Source of the DNA: Flavobacterium sp. AG291
Lineage (GTDB): Bacteria > Bacteroidota > Bacteroidia > Flavobacteriales > Flavobacteriaceae
Direction: 5' to 3'
NCBI RefSeq assembly: GCF_003350375.1
Contig: NZ_QQAR01000001.1
Coordinates: 1 to 64,000, forward strand
Length of the DNA stretch: 64,000 nt
This document shows, piece by piece, positions 48,350 through 56,578 of the stretch (the first letter of the stretch is position 1; every line of letters starts with the position of its first letter). The notes under the pieces were generated by a model. It did no database searches, was not told the origin of the DNA, and saw only the letters and a program-made list of their open reading frames with translations. A program made the translations under genes and the position numbers.

Positions 48350-50398
48350 TTATTTTTTAATGAACTGAAGCGTAGTTGAATCCTGTCCTTTAGCCAGTTT
48401 TACAAAGTATACTCCATTAGCATATTTAGTAACATCCAGTGAATGAACTGTAGATGTAATGTTTCCACTGTCCATAACCTGTCCAAGAGTGTTGTATATT
48501 ATATAGTTGTCAGGAGTTCCTGCCTCATCAGCAACAGCAATGTTTAATGTGTTGTTGGTAGGGTTAGGATACAGCTTAATACCATTTGAAGCAATTACAT
48601 CCTCAAGTCCGGCTGTAGGAGTTTTAAGTTTAAAAGTTTTCTGATCCTGATCAGCAAAGCTTCCGCCCTGAGCAATTATTTCTCCTTCAAGAGTCTCAAT
48701 TTTATAAGAGCCTTCTCCAAATTCACAACACATGCCGTCTCCGCCAAAGTCTATAATAACAAATGCATAACAATCTTCAACTGTGATAGGTACATTTGTT
48801 ATATGGGTTTCATTATCACCATACCAGTTACTTTGACCAAGATTGTTAGGGTTGATGTTTCCTGCAATGATGTCATCCTGAGCTCCTTCTCTTACAAGAG
48901 CCCATAGTGTCTCATCTCCAAAACCATCAGTTACTATTGTAATTTTAATACTTGTAGTTGTATGTGATCCTGATATTGTAAAATCAATCGACTTATTGTC
49001 ATTTGATGTTGCTGTATCAGTTACGCCATTAACAGTTGTGATATCAGCGTTGAAAGTATGCCCGCCTACAGGTAATGTAGCTTCAGGAATTGAAATGGTG
49101 ACTGACGCATTAGCGGCAAGATTTCCTTCCCAGTTGTATGTAGTAGGGTTTTGGTTGTCTACGCTGTATACTATTACGGCAGAAGTAAGAGTAGCCGATC
49201 CGGTATTTGTTAATACCAGTTCCGGTGCAAATGTGCTGCTACCACACTCGCTGTCAGAACCGTTTTGAATTTCAAGCGATCCGTCATTTTCAAGTACGAT
49301 ACCCGGTACACATCCCGTAGATGTTATAAGTGAGTGTCTTCTTGGAGAATTAAGCAGTACTGCCTGCATTCTGTCTTTTTGATCTTGTGTAAATACATTA
49401 ACACACGCATCATCACTATAATCCATATAGTTTTCAATCATATCGTTACCAGGGTTGTCAGGGCAAGAGTCAAGACCTATCTGGCAACCATAGTTGGCTT
49501 GAAGAGCTGTAGGGGTGTCGTCACAGTAATCTGTTGCGGTTTCACAGCTGTCACTGTCTCCCCAGATGTGACGTAGTCCAAAGAAGTGGCCTATTTCATG
49601 TGTTGCACTTCTTCCAAGATTTCTGTTTTCACTGTATTGTCCGGCAGGGAATTTTTCTTCAGAACCTACATAAAGGTGGCCTAAAGCAACACCATCAGTA
49701 TTTGCAGCCGAAGGAAGTCCATCAAAGTCTATGCCTTCAAGGCCTGAATTAGTAGGGAACTGCGCATATCCTGCCAAACCGAATAGTTCATCAAATACCC
49801 AAATGTTAAGGTATTTGTTAGGGTCCCATTGCGTTTGTGCTTTAATTACCTCTGCTTGTTCCATTGTCCAGCCATTACCATCCCCAAGGTTATAACGAAC
49901 TATACCTGTAGATAATATCCCGTCAGGATCTTGTTTTGCAAGGCAGAAGTTGATTTCCATGTCGGCTCCAACAAGGTTGGTGTTGTATCCGTTAGAGTCT
50001 TCCATTCTTCTGAAGTCCTCATTAAGAACATCGATCTGAGAAATTATCTGTCCGTCAGCAATATTTTCATCAACACCTACCGGACTTCCGTTATGGATGA
50101 CATGAAATACAACCGGAATAGTTACCACCTCATTTGAAGTGTTTCCGCTTTTTTGAATTCTTTTTCTTTTTATTTCGGCTGCCTTAGGAGCTATCCATTG
50201 CTCAAATTCATCTTTGCTGTCAAGATTCGGATTCTTTTTGTGCAAAAGATTTTCATATTGCACTGTTCCACAAGGTTGTGTTTCAATTGCAGGGAGACCA
50301 AATTTTTTTGCTTCTTTATGCTTTTGCTGAGCGTTTGCTGTTAAGGCAAACATACCTGCAATGATAAGCATTGAAGCTTTAAAGGTAATTTTTTTCAT
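48350..50398 (-). CDS. Secreted M43 metalloprotease with CARDB-like and CUB-like insert and T9SS domain
   Basis: 682 aa. Signal peptide (ALTANAQ), propeptide-like region, M43 site HEIGHFFGLRH (HExxHxxGxxH), the paired segment NYGCQIGLDSCPDNPG and DYSDDACVNVFT Met-turn. Beyond the protease are a domain with alternating beta strands (CARDB-like, about 370-490; APELVLTNTGSATLTSAVIVYSV), another beta-rich domain (about 490-595; YAFVIIDFGGDGMCCEFGEG) and a type A T9SS sorting domain (about 600-682; LYPNPTNNTLNIAV). Longer than its paralogue at 44913 by these inserts. Both are minus-strand and flank the LytS/LytTR pair. Confidence 0.92.
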   Translation of the reverse strand: MKKITFKASMLIIAGMFALTANAQQKHKEAKKFGLPAIETQPCGTVQYENLLHKKNPNLDSKDEFEQWIAPKAAEIKRKRIQKSGNTSNEVVTIPVVFHVIHNGSPVGVDENIADGQIISQIDVLNEDFRRMEDSNGYNTNLVGADMEINFCLAKQDPDGILSTGIVRYNLGDGNGWTMEQAEVIKAQTQWDPNKYLNIWVFDELFGLAGYAQFPTNSGLEGIDFDGLPSAANTDGVALGHLYVGSEEKFPAGQYSENRNLGRSATHEIGHFFGLRHIWGDSDSCETATDYCDDTPTALQANYGCQIGLDSCPDNPGNDMIENYMDYSDDACVNVFTQDQKDRMQAVLLNSPRRHSLITSTGCVPGIVLENDGSLEIQNGSDSECGSSTFAPELVLTNTGSATLTSAVIVYSVDNQNPTTYNWEGNLAANASVTISIPEATLPVGGHTFNADITTVNGVTDTATSNDNKSIDFTISGSHTTTSIKITIVTDGFGDETLWALVREGAQDDIIAGNINPNNLGQSNWYGDNETHITNVPITVEDCYAFVIIDFGGDGMCCEFGEGSYKIETLEGEIIAQGGSFADQDQKTFKLKTPTAGLEDVIASNGIKLYPNPTNNTLNIAVADEAGTPDNYIIYNTLGQVMDSGNITSTVHSLDVTKYANGVYFVKLAKGQDSTTLQFIKK

Positions 50399-50581
50399 TT
50401 GCTTTTTTTAAAATAGTTGTGATTTTAGAACGATCAAGTTCTGATTTTGTTACAAAACAAGTTAAAAATAGTTAAATTATAAAGTTGCAGACTGTTAAAA
50501 AAGCATAAGCTTAACTCTTTTAGATGATATTGCAAATTTTAATAAAAGAAATAATCCTGAATTGTAAAATTGGGACATAAA

Positions 50582-50608
50582 TAAAAAAATCCCGGCTAAG
50601 CCGGGATT
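50582..50608 (-). terminator. Terminator of the DUF3050 gene
   Basis: AATCCCGGC / GCCGGGATT perfect 9-bp stem, 3-nt loop, A-run on the left side. Confidence 0.85.
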
Positions 50609-50633
50609 CGGTGATTTTTATTGAAATATAGTG

Positions 50634-51419
50634 TTATATCGAAGCCATGTCGTGCTGCATGATGTTTTCTTCAAGCGCATCCCAAAGGCCTATCCTTTTT
50701 TCAAGAGCAAGTACTGATACTTCTTCTACTTCTTTCCATTTTTGGGAATCTGTTCCACATAGCTCGGTAATCATCTGCATTGCCATCGGGCCATGCTCAT
50801 CGGCATCAAGTTCTATGTGTCTTTCGAAATAATAAATAAGCTTATCCAGGTTAGTTTCCGGGAAATTCTGCTGGAAATTTTTCAGGATCTCCGTAAACAT
50901 TGCCGGAATAAGATCTTCACGGCCAAAAGTAAATGCAGCAGCAATTTCATGAGGTTTACCCTGCTCAATTACCCTGAATGTAAAATCAATAAACGACTTG
51001 ATGTTATCGTGAAGGGTGCTTTGCTTTATAGAAACAAATATATTTTGTGTGCTCTCAACGTTTTCAAGGAAAGCTGCTATTGTAAGTGTATCGGCGCCAC
51101 ATGCATTCATGGCGTCAATATACATTTCATAGTGGCTTTGTCTTTTACCGTCTATGGTCAGATCGGTCTCTTCGGCAAGAACTATTTCGTTTATAAGGTA
51201 ACGTATTTCAGGATTACCTACCGGCAGCCACGGTGTAGTGGTACACGTTAGTTTAGCCTGCAATGCTTTTAGTAGCGACATAAAATCCCAAACGGCATAT
51301 ACATGGCCTTCAAGAAAATGTCTAAGATCTTCAATGGTTTTTACTTTTCCATACAGCGAGTGTTGCAACAGTTTTTCCTTTTGGGGTTGGATGATACTGT
51401 TAATAGTAGCGGTGTTCAT
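50634..51419 (-). CDS. DUF3050 protein, heme-oxygenase-like fold
   Basis: 261 aa. All-alpha protein matching DUF3050. Potential metal ligands are spaced as in heme-oxygenase-like diiron proteins: EGHVYAVWDFMSLLKAL (Glu/His near 38-40), IVLAEETDLTIDG, HYEMYIDAM, YYFERHIELDADEHGPMA (about 203-221). The family falls in the heme-oxygenase-like superfamily, in which several members are diiron oxidases acting on small amines or fatty acids. No activity is demonstrated here. A terminator follows. The TAATTTTG box at 51434-51441 may be its promoter. Confidence 0.82.
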   Translation of the reverse strand: MNTATINSIIQPQKEKLLQHSLYGKVKTIEDLRHFLEGHVYAVWDFMSLLKALQAKLTCTTTPWLPVGNPEIRYLINEIVLAEETDLTIDGKRQSHYEMYIDAMNACGADTLTIAAFLENVESTQNIFVSIKQSTLHDNIKSFIDFTFRVIEQGKPHEIAAAFTFGREDLIPAMFTEILKNFQQNFPETNLDKLIYYFERHIELDADEHGPMAMQMITELCGTDSQKWKEVEEVSVLALEKRIGLWDALEENIMQHDMASI

Positions 51420-51616
51420 AGCATTGTTTTTTACAAAATTATAAAAGCTTTGGGAGAAGCATATTCTTTTTGTATCAATTTTATCAATACAAAAATAATG
51501 CCTTATTATGCAAGCATGCTTTTTCTTATAACGCCAAATATCTGTAAATTATTGAGTTTGGTGTTTGAACTAACTTACGATTTTGCGGGCGAAAAGGTTT
51601 TCTGTTGAAAACTTTT

Positions 51617-51652
51617 TTCAAAAAGAACCCGGGCTGTAATTACAGTCCGGGT
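51617..51652 (-). terminator. Terminator of the acyl-CoA dehydrogenase gene
   Basis: ACCCGG-G-CTGTAA / TTACAG-T-CCGGGT: a 13-bp stem with one G-T pair and no unpaired loop bases in the listed arms. U-rich on the minus strand. Confidence 0.8.
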
Positions 51653-51681
51653 AGCATTATATTGAGTGGTAAGGTCTTGTC

Positions 51682-52860
51682 TTATTTAAAAGCAGCGTGG
51701 CCTGTAATATCCATACCTGTGATAAGCAGGTGAATATCGTGTGTACCTTCGTAAGTGATAACGCTCTCTAAGTTCATCATGTGGCGCATGATAGAGTATT
51801 CTCCTGTAATACCCATACCTCCAAGAATCTGACGAGCCTCACGTGCTATGTTTATGGCCATGTCTACGTTGTTACGCTTCGCCATAGATATTTGTGCTGA
51901 TGTTGCTTTGCCTTCATTTCTAAGTACACCAAGCCTCCATGTAAGCAATTGCGCTTTGGTAATCTCAGTGATCATTTCGGCAAGTTTCTTTTGCTGAAGC
52001 TGGGTAGCAGCAATAGGTTTGTCAAACTGTACGCGCTCTTTAGCATAACGAAGCGCAGTGTCGTAACAGTCCATAGCAGCGCCAATAGCTCCCCATGCAA
52101 TACCATAACGTGCAGAATCAAGACAGCCAAGTGGTGCGCCTAATCCAGATTTGTTAGGTAGCAGGTTCTCTTTAGGAACTTTTACGTTGTCAAATATAAG
52201 CTCGCCTGTAGCCGAAGCTCTTAATGACCATTTATTGTGTGTTTCAGGTGTTGTGAAACCTTCCATGCCGCGCTCTACGATAAGTCCGTGAATACGGCCT
52301 GTTTCGTCTTTAGCCCATACAACGGCGATGTCTGCAAACGGAGCGTTAGAGATCCACATTTTGGCACCATTTAAAAGATAATGGTCACCCATATCTTTAA
52401 AGTTGGTAATCATACCGCCCGGGTTAGAACCAAAATCCGGCTCTGTAAGTCCGAAACAGCCCATAAACTCACCCGAAGCAAGTTTCGGAAGGTATTTCAT
52501 GCGTTGCTCTTCATTACCATATTTCCATATAGGATACATAACAAGAGACGATTGTACTGATGCGGTAGAACGAACACCGCTGTCGCCGCGCTCTATTTCC
52601 TGCATGATAAGTCCGTAAGAAATCTGGTCAAGGCCAGCGCCTCCATATTCTTCCGGGATATAAGGGCCAAAAGCACCAATTTCCGCAAGTCCGTTAATGA
52701 TCTGGTTAGGGAATTCAGCTTTTTGGGCATAGTCTTCAATAATAGGGGATACCTCGCGCTTAACCCACTCGCGGGCAGCGTCACGTACCATTTTATGCTC
52801 GTCAGACAAAAGTTCGTCTAAAAGGTAGTAATCAGGAGCCTGAAATAAATCCGGTTTCAT
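51682..52860 (-). CDS. Acyl-CoA dehydrogenase, glutaryl-CoA dehydrogenase-like
   Basis: 392 aa. Acyl-CoA dehydrogenase with FAD- and substrate-binding segments GCFGLTEPDFGSNPGG and GAKMWISNAPFADIAVVWAK, and the catalytic-base region ITYEGTHDIHLLITG near the C-terminus. TYEGTHDIH is the pattern of glutaryl-CoA dehydrogenases, which also decarboxylate glutaryl-CoA to crotonyl-CoA in lysine and tryptophan breakdown. The decarboxylating subtype is an inference from that motif. A TACATTTG box (minus strand, 52882-52889) probably drives it. Confidence 0.9.
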   Translation of the reverse strand: MKPDLFQAPDYYLLDELLSDEHKMVRDAAREWVKREVSPIIEDYAQKAEFPNQIINGLAEIGAFGPYIPEEYGGAGLDQISYGLIMQEIERGDSGVRSTASVQSSLVMYPIWKYGNEEQRMKYLPKLASGEFMGCFGLTEPDFGSNPGGMITNFKDMGDHYLLNGAKMWISNAPFADIAVVWAKDETGRIHGLIVERGMEGFTTPETHNKWSLRASATGELIFDNVKVPKENLLPNKSGLGAPLGCLDSARYGIAWGAIGAAMDCYDTALRYAKERVQFDKPIAATQLQQKKLAEMITEITKAQLLTWRLGVLRNEGKATSAQISMAKRNNVDMAINIAREARQILGGMGITGEYSIMRHMMNLESVITYEGTHDIHLLITGMDITGHAAFK

Positions 52861-53030
52861 TTGCTTTAGTTTTTACAGCAGCAAATGTAAAGAAGTATTA
52901 TAACAATACCGCAATAAAATGTTGTAATTTTTTAAGCTAAATCGTTTTCGGGTAAATTAAAAAAAGAAGTCTTGCAAAAGCTTTTTTTTAGTAAATTGTC
53001 ACTGTTTAATACAAAACCATCCAGCTACTT

Positions 53031-53771
53031 ATGAAAAAATTACTTTTAACTTTGGCATTACTGCTTACTGGGTTAATAACTTATTCGCAGGATAATCTGG
53101 TCGTAAGTGCGGATAATCTTGTAAATGAAGTTTTGGTGGCTAAAAATGATGGTTTTCTTTTAGGCGAGCTGGATGTTAAGTCAAAAAAGAACAGGCCTGT
53201 TGGAAAAGATGCTTACTATTTTGAAAATGTTACTCAGGGAAAAGGCTTCCTTTTAGAATCGTTTCTCTTTAAAGTAGACCATGCAAAATACAGGACAAAA
53301 CTACAGGTTCATTTATATAAAAAGAAAGATTTTGTTCAGGAGGTTTATACTGATGAAGGTACTGTTTCATATCCTTCATATGTTCCGGGCGATGAAATCA
53401 AGACCCGGGATATTATAGTTTATGTTGATCCTGGTCAGAACGGACTGGTGGAAGTTGATTTGCTTCAGTATGATGTTGCGATACCTGTGGAAGGGGTTTT
53501 TGTGAGCCTTGAATTGGTAAATTATCTTGATGAAAATGGTGTTGAAATATTACGACCGAAGTTTAAAACAAATGAATTAACTACGATTGGTTTTCATCCC
53601 TCGACTACTGATAATTATTGTGGAAGAGCAGGTATATATGGTACGGATACTGAGTTTTGGATAAACAATAACAAAAGCTTAAAGACTGATTTTAAACATT
53701 CTTTCAAAAAAGAAGTTCCTCAAAAAATGCTGGTTGCACCTAATTTCGGATTGAAAATAGGAGTCAAATAA
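53031..53771 (+). CDS. Secreted hypothetical protein
   Basis: 246 aa. Signal peptide (MKKLLLTLALLLTGLITYSQ) then a soluble, beta-rich protein with segments GKGFLLESFLFKVDH, YRTKLQVHLYKKKDFV and VFVSLELVNYL. A cysteine at NYCGRAG near residue 198 and the conserved end NFGLKIGVK are visible. No catalytic motif or known family is recognisable. It may be a periplasmic or surface protein. It is convergent with trmN6: stop and trmN6 stop are adjacent (53771/53772). Confidence 0.65.
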   Translation: MKKLLLTLALLLTGLITYSQDNLVVSADNLVNEVLVAKNDGFLLGELDVKSKKNRPVGKDAYYFENVTQGKGFLLESFLFKVDHAKYRTKLQVHLYKKKDFVQEVYTDEGTVSYPSYVPGDEIKTRDIIVYVDPGQNGLVEVDLLQYDVAIPVEGVFVSLELVNYLDENGVEILRPKFKTNELTTIGFHPSTTDNYCGRAGIYGTDTEFWINNNKSLKTDFKHSFKKEVPQKMLVAPNFGLKIGVK

Positions 53772-54476
53772 TTACATCTTCAGGTAAAAATCTTTGGTAA
53801 GCGAAATATACTCATCGGTATATTTATGACGGGCTGTTTCTATAATAAGCTCGTCAGTGGTTATTTTTTTTTCTGTTCTGCTTAGAGCAATCAGGCTTCT
53901 TTTTATCTCGGTTTCAGGTGTTCCTTTTACTCTTGTAATTTTAAAGGGATAAAGTTGTTCTTCCTTTGCCAGTGCTATGAATTTCTCTTCTTCTTTAAAA
54001 GGAATAACCACAGCCAGTACGCCAATTTCTGACAATAGTATTTCAGAGGCCTGAATGAGATCTTCAAAGGGAAGTGAATTGTTATGGCGTGCCATATCGC
54101 GTTGTTCATCGCCTGAAAAATACCCATCGGTATAAAAAGGAGGATTGGAAACAATGAGGTCATATTCATCTTCCGGCTCTTCCATAAATTCATCAAGGCT
54201 GGCGTGGTAGCAAAACAATCTGTCGCCCCATGGAGAATTCTCAAAATTGTCTACTGCCTGCTCGTGCGCATCCGCGTCAATTTCAAGTCCGTCAATCTGT
54301 TCGGCATGGCAACGTTGTGCCAGCATCAGGGCAATAAGACCTGTACCGGCTCCAATATCCAGTATGCTAAAAGGGTTGTGGTCTACAGGTGTCCATGCGC
54401 CAAGCAATACGCCATCCGTACCTACTTTCATAGCGCATTTATCCTGCTGAACTGTAAATTGCTTGAATTTGAACAT
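53772..54476 (-). CDS. trmN6: tRNA1(Val) (adenine(37)-N6)-methyltransferase (TrmN6/YfiC)
   Basis: 234 aa class I SAM methyltransferase. The SAM motif LDIGAGTGLIALMLAQR lies at about 38-54, and the N6-adenine catalytic motif NPPF at SNPPFYTDGYF (about 115). The family methylates A37 of tRNA-Val1. The N-terminus MFKFKQFTVQQDKCAMKVGTDGVLLG is typical. The gene begins 106 bp after rimM, with a degenerate 7-bp repeat array (54543-54577) between them. Confidence 0.92.
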   Translation of the reverse strand: MFKFKQFTVQQDKCAMKVGTDGVLLGAWTPVDHNPFSILDIGAGTGLIALMLAQRCHAEQIDGLEIDADAHEQAVDNFENSPWGDRLFCYHASLDEFMEEPEDEYDLIVSNPPFYTDGYFSGDEQRDMARHNNSLPFEDLIQASEILLSEIGVLAVVIPFKEEEKFIALAKEEQLYPFKITRVKGTPETEIKRSLIALSRTEKKITTDELIIETARHKYTDEYISLTKDFYLKM

Positions 54477-54542
54477 TTCTTAGTATTGAGATGTTAGATT
54501 TGAGATAATAGAGAACGGAAAAAGATAAAAAAATACATGAGA

Positions 54543-54577
54543 GGACAGCCAGCAACTGACAACCGTCAACCAACAAC
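54543..54577. repeat. Degenerate 7-bp tandem array (nnnCAAC), 5 units
   Basis: GGACAGC, CAGCAAC, TGACAAC, CGTCAAC and CAACAAC lie end to end. On the minus strand (the direction of rimM and trmN6) the unit is GTTGnnn. The period is 7 bp, not 8 as in the arrays near leuS. Confidence 0.6.
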
Positions 54578-54582
54578 TAAAA

Positions 54583-55113
54583 CTAACTGTTAAGGTAAAG
54601 GTCAACCAATCCTTCAGGAGTGTTCAGGATTACTTTTTTGTTTTCGCGGTCTATTTTCACGATAAAATCATCAATCATAGGGACAAGTATCTCTATTTCT
54701 CCCTTTTTGATCTCAAAAAGGGCCTGTGCTGAATTGTCGTTTACGCCAACAATTTCTCCGATATTGCCAAGACGCTCGTCTTCGGCCTGAAAGCCTATGA
54801 TTTCATGGAAATAAAAACGGTTGCCATCCAGTTTTGGAAGGGCAGAAAGTGGAAGATAAACAGCTTTTCCCATAATGCCGTCGGCATCGTCTTCGTTGTC
54901 GATGTCTTCAAAACGTGTTCTTAGGAAATCGCCTTTGTGTAGGGAAGAGGTGACAATAAAAAATGGAACCAGGTGTTTGTTTATTTCAACAAACACTGAT
55001 TCCATGTTTTCATACAACTCAGGCTCGTCAGTATCTAACCAGATAAGGACTTCACCTTTGTAGCTAAATTTTTTAGCGATTTTACCTAAGTAGAAACAAT
55101 CTTCTTTACGCAT
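54583..55113 (-). CDS. rimM: Ribosome maturation factor RimM
   Basis: 176 aa. N-terminal RimM beta-barrel (KEDCFYLGKIAKKFSYKGEVLIWLDTDEPELY) followed by a PRC-barrel-like domain (HEIIGFQAEDERLGNIGEIVGVNDN; IEILVPMIDDFIVKID). RimM binds the 30S head protein S19 and assists 16S processing. It follows rpsP by 17 bp, the conserved bacterial rpsP-rimM order, although trmD and rplS are not next here. Confidence 0.95.
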   Translation of the reverse strand: MRKEDCFYLGKIAKKFSYKGEVLIWLDTDEPELYENMESVFVEINKHLVPFFIVTSSLHKGDFLRTRFEDIDNEDDADGIMGKAVYLPLSALPKLDGNRFYFHEIIGFQAEDERLGNIGEIVGVNDNSAQALFEIKKGEIEILVPMIDDFIVKIDRENKKVILNTPEGLVDLYLNS

Positions 55114-55130
55114 GTATCGCTAAGGAATAA

Positions 55131-55691
55131 TTAAGCTTGAGTTTCTTCGTTGTTTTCTTCTGTAGCTTCAACGTCAGCAACTTCTTCGTTACCTTCAGCA
55201 GTAGCTTCTTCTGCAGATGCAGCAGCAGCGGCATCAGCCTCAGCTTGCTTAGCAGCAGCGATACGATCTTCGTTAACTTTTTTCTCAGCAGCAAGTGCAG
55301 CAGCTTTCGCGTCTTCTTTAGCTGTAGAAAGACCAGCTTTCTTAGCATCAACTTTCCCTGCTTTTTCTTCTAACCATTTAGCTAGTTTAGCGTCAGCCTG
55401 CTCTTGTGTAAGCGCACCTTTACGTACACCTCCGTCTAGGTGGTGTTTAAGTAAAGCACCTTTGTAAGAAAGGATTGCTCTTGCAGTGTCAGTTGGCTGA
55501 GCACCATTATGTAACCACTGTACAGCGCTATCAAGGTTGATGTCGATAGTTGCAGGGTTAGTGTTTGGATTGTAAGTTCCTATTTTCTCAAGGAATTTAC
55601 CATCTCTTTTTGAGCGGCTATCCGCTGCTACTACCCAGTAAAAAGGTTTTCCTTTTTTACCGTGTCTTTGTAATCTGATTTTTACAGGCAT
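55131..55691 (-). CDS. rpsP: 30S ribosomal protein S16 with long Ala/Glu-rich C-terminal extension
   Basis: 186 aa. The S16 core is about residues 1-85 (MPVKIRLQRHGKKGKPFYWV...AVQWLHNGAQPTDTARAIL). The remaining 100 residues are rich in Ala, Glu and Lys, low in complexity and probably disordered or helical (EKKVNEDRIAAAKQAEADAA; EVADVEATEENNEETQA). The core is a normal length; the extension is typical of Bacteroidota. It is part of the rpsP-rimM operon. A minus-strand promoter at 55740-55767 and a hairpin in the leader (55710-55724) precede it. Confidence 0.95.
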   Translation of the reverse strand: MPVKIRLQRHGKKGKPFYWVVAADSRSKRDGKFLEKIGTYNPNTNPATIDINLDSAVQWLHNGAQPTDTARAILSYKGALLKHHLDGGVRKGALTQEQADAKLAKWLEEKAGKVDAKKAGLSTAKEDAKAAALAAEKKVNEDRIAAAKQAEADAAAAASAEEATAEGNEEVADVEATEENNEETQA

Positions 55692-55739
55692 AATCTATTT
55701 GATTAAAGTGAGGTACCCGACCTCGTTAAAATTAGGGTG

Positions 55740-55767
55740 CAAATATATAAAAACTTTACTATACCAA
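55740..55767 (-). promoter_or_regulatory. Predicted rpsP promoter
   Basis: On the minus strand, TTG at 55767-55765 and TATATTTG at 55747-55740, spaced 17 bp. The leader of about 45 nt contains GAGGT / ACCTC (55710-55724), a 5-bp hairpin that could be a protein-binding site. Confidence 0.6.
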
Positions 55768-55922
55768 TGGCTTAAAACGTATATTTTATGATTTATTATC
55801 CTGCTGTTAATTGAAATTTTATATTTTTATTGTGATTTATTTCATTTTGATTAGGATATATTCCATAAAAAACTATTTTTGTCCTTGTAAAATTTGAACT
55901 ACTCCTTTCTAACTATCGAATA

Positions 55923-56414
55923 ATGAAAAAATTTTTATCACTTTTAGTATTAGTGACTGCCCTGGTGTCGTGTGAAGAAGATATCAAATTCAACAATCCT
56001 GCAGTACAGGGTGTGAAAGATAATGAGCTTTGGAAAGCAACAACCTATGATGCTAAAAAAACAGGTAATACTATTATTATAAATGCTCATAGAGGAGGTG
56101 ATTTTGAAACTTTGACGTTGACGCTTACTGCAGCTGCTCCTGGTTCAGTACATAATTTAGGGTTAGATAATCTTAATACTGCCGGTTACAGCTATAATAT
56201 AGATGGTATTTCTGAGACCTTTACTACGGGTGCAGGAGTAGGGAATGGTCGTGTTACTATTATGGGTGAAGATGATAATAACATCAACGGAACAGGAGGA
56301 AAAGGATTTATATCGGGTAGTTTTTATTTTAATGCTTACACTTCAGACGAATCTAATGTTGTAAACTTTCAGCAGGGAGTATTCTACAGAGTACCGCTTA
56401 CTGTTGAGCCATAA
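55923..56414 (+). CDS. DUF6252-type lipoprotein
   Basis: 163 aa. Lipoprotein signal MKKFLSLLVLVTALVSC (Cys17), then a single beta-sandwich-like domain: LWKATTYDAKKTGNTIIINAH, FETLTLTLTAAAPG, and a conserved GFISGSFYFNAYT near the C-terminus. The pattern matches the DUF6252 family of small Bacteroidota lipoproteins. A TATTTTTG box lies at 55874 and a terminator at 56439, so it is monocistronic. Function unknown. Confidence 0.78.
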   Translation: MKKFLSLLVLVTALVSCEEDIKFNNPAVQGVKDNELWKATTYDAKKTGNTIIINAHRGGDFETLTLTLTAAAPGSVHNLGLDNLNTAGYSYNIDGISETFTTGAGVGNGRVTIMGEDDNNINGTGGKGFISGSFYFNAYTSDESNVVNFQQGVFYRVPLTVEP

Positions 56415-56438
56415 TAAAGATAAGATTAAAAATATTTG

Positions 56439-56461
56439 AACCGCCTTAGGGCGGTTTTTTT
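56439..56461 (+). terminator. Terminator
   Basis: AACCGCC / GGCGGTT 7-bp stem, 4-nt loop, T-run. Follows the lipoprotein gene. Confidence 0.88.
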
Positions 56462-56515
56462 ATGTTCCTTAAAAGTAAAGTCTTTCTTAAAGTTTTATTA
56501 AAAAAAAATAATAAG

Positions 56516-56545
56516 TTGTTTTATAAGTAAATAAGTTTACATTTG
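56516..56545 (+). promoter_or_regulatory. Predicted promoter of the RRM gene
   Basis: TTG at 56516-56518, 19-bp spacer, TACATTTG at 56538-56545. It gives a leader of about 28 nt ending in GAACAAATTTTTTTTT before the ATG. Confidence 0.65.
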
Positions 56546-56578
56546 TAAGGAGTATAAACACCGAACAAATTTTTTTTT

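Noticed and set aside
55106..55351. Leu/Lys-rich open frame on the minus strand inside rpsP
   Set aside because: It is a frame shadow of the Ala/Glu-rich S16 tail: biased codons in the real frame produce Leu/Lys runs in another frame.
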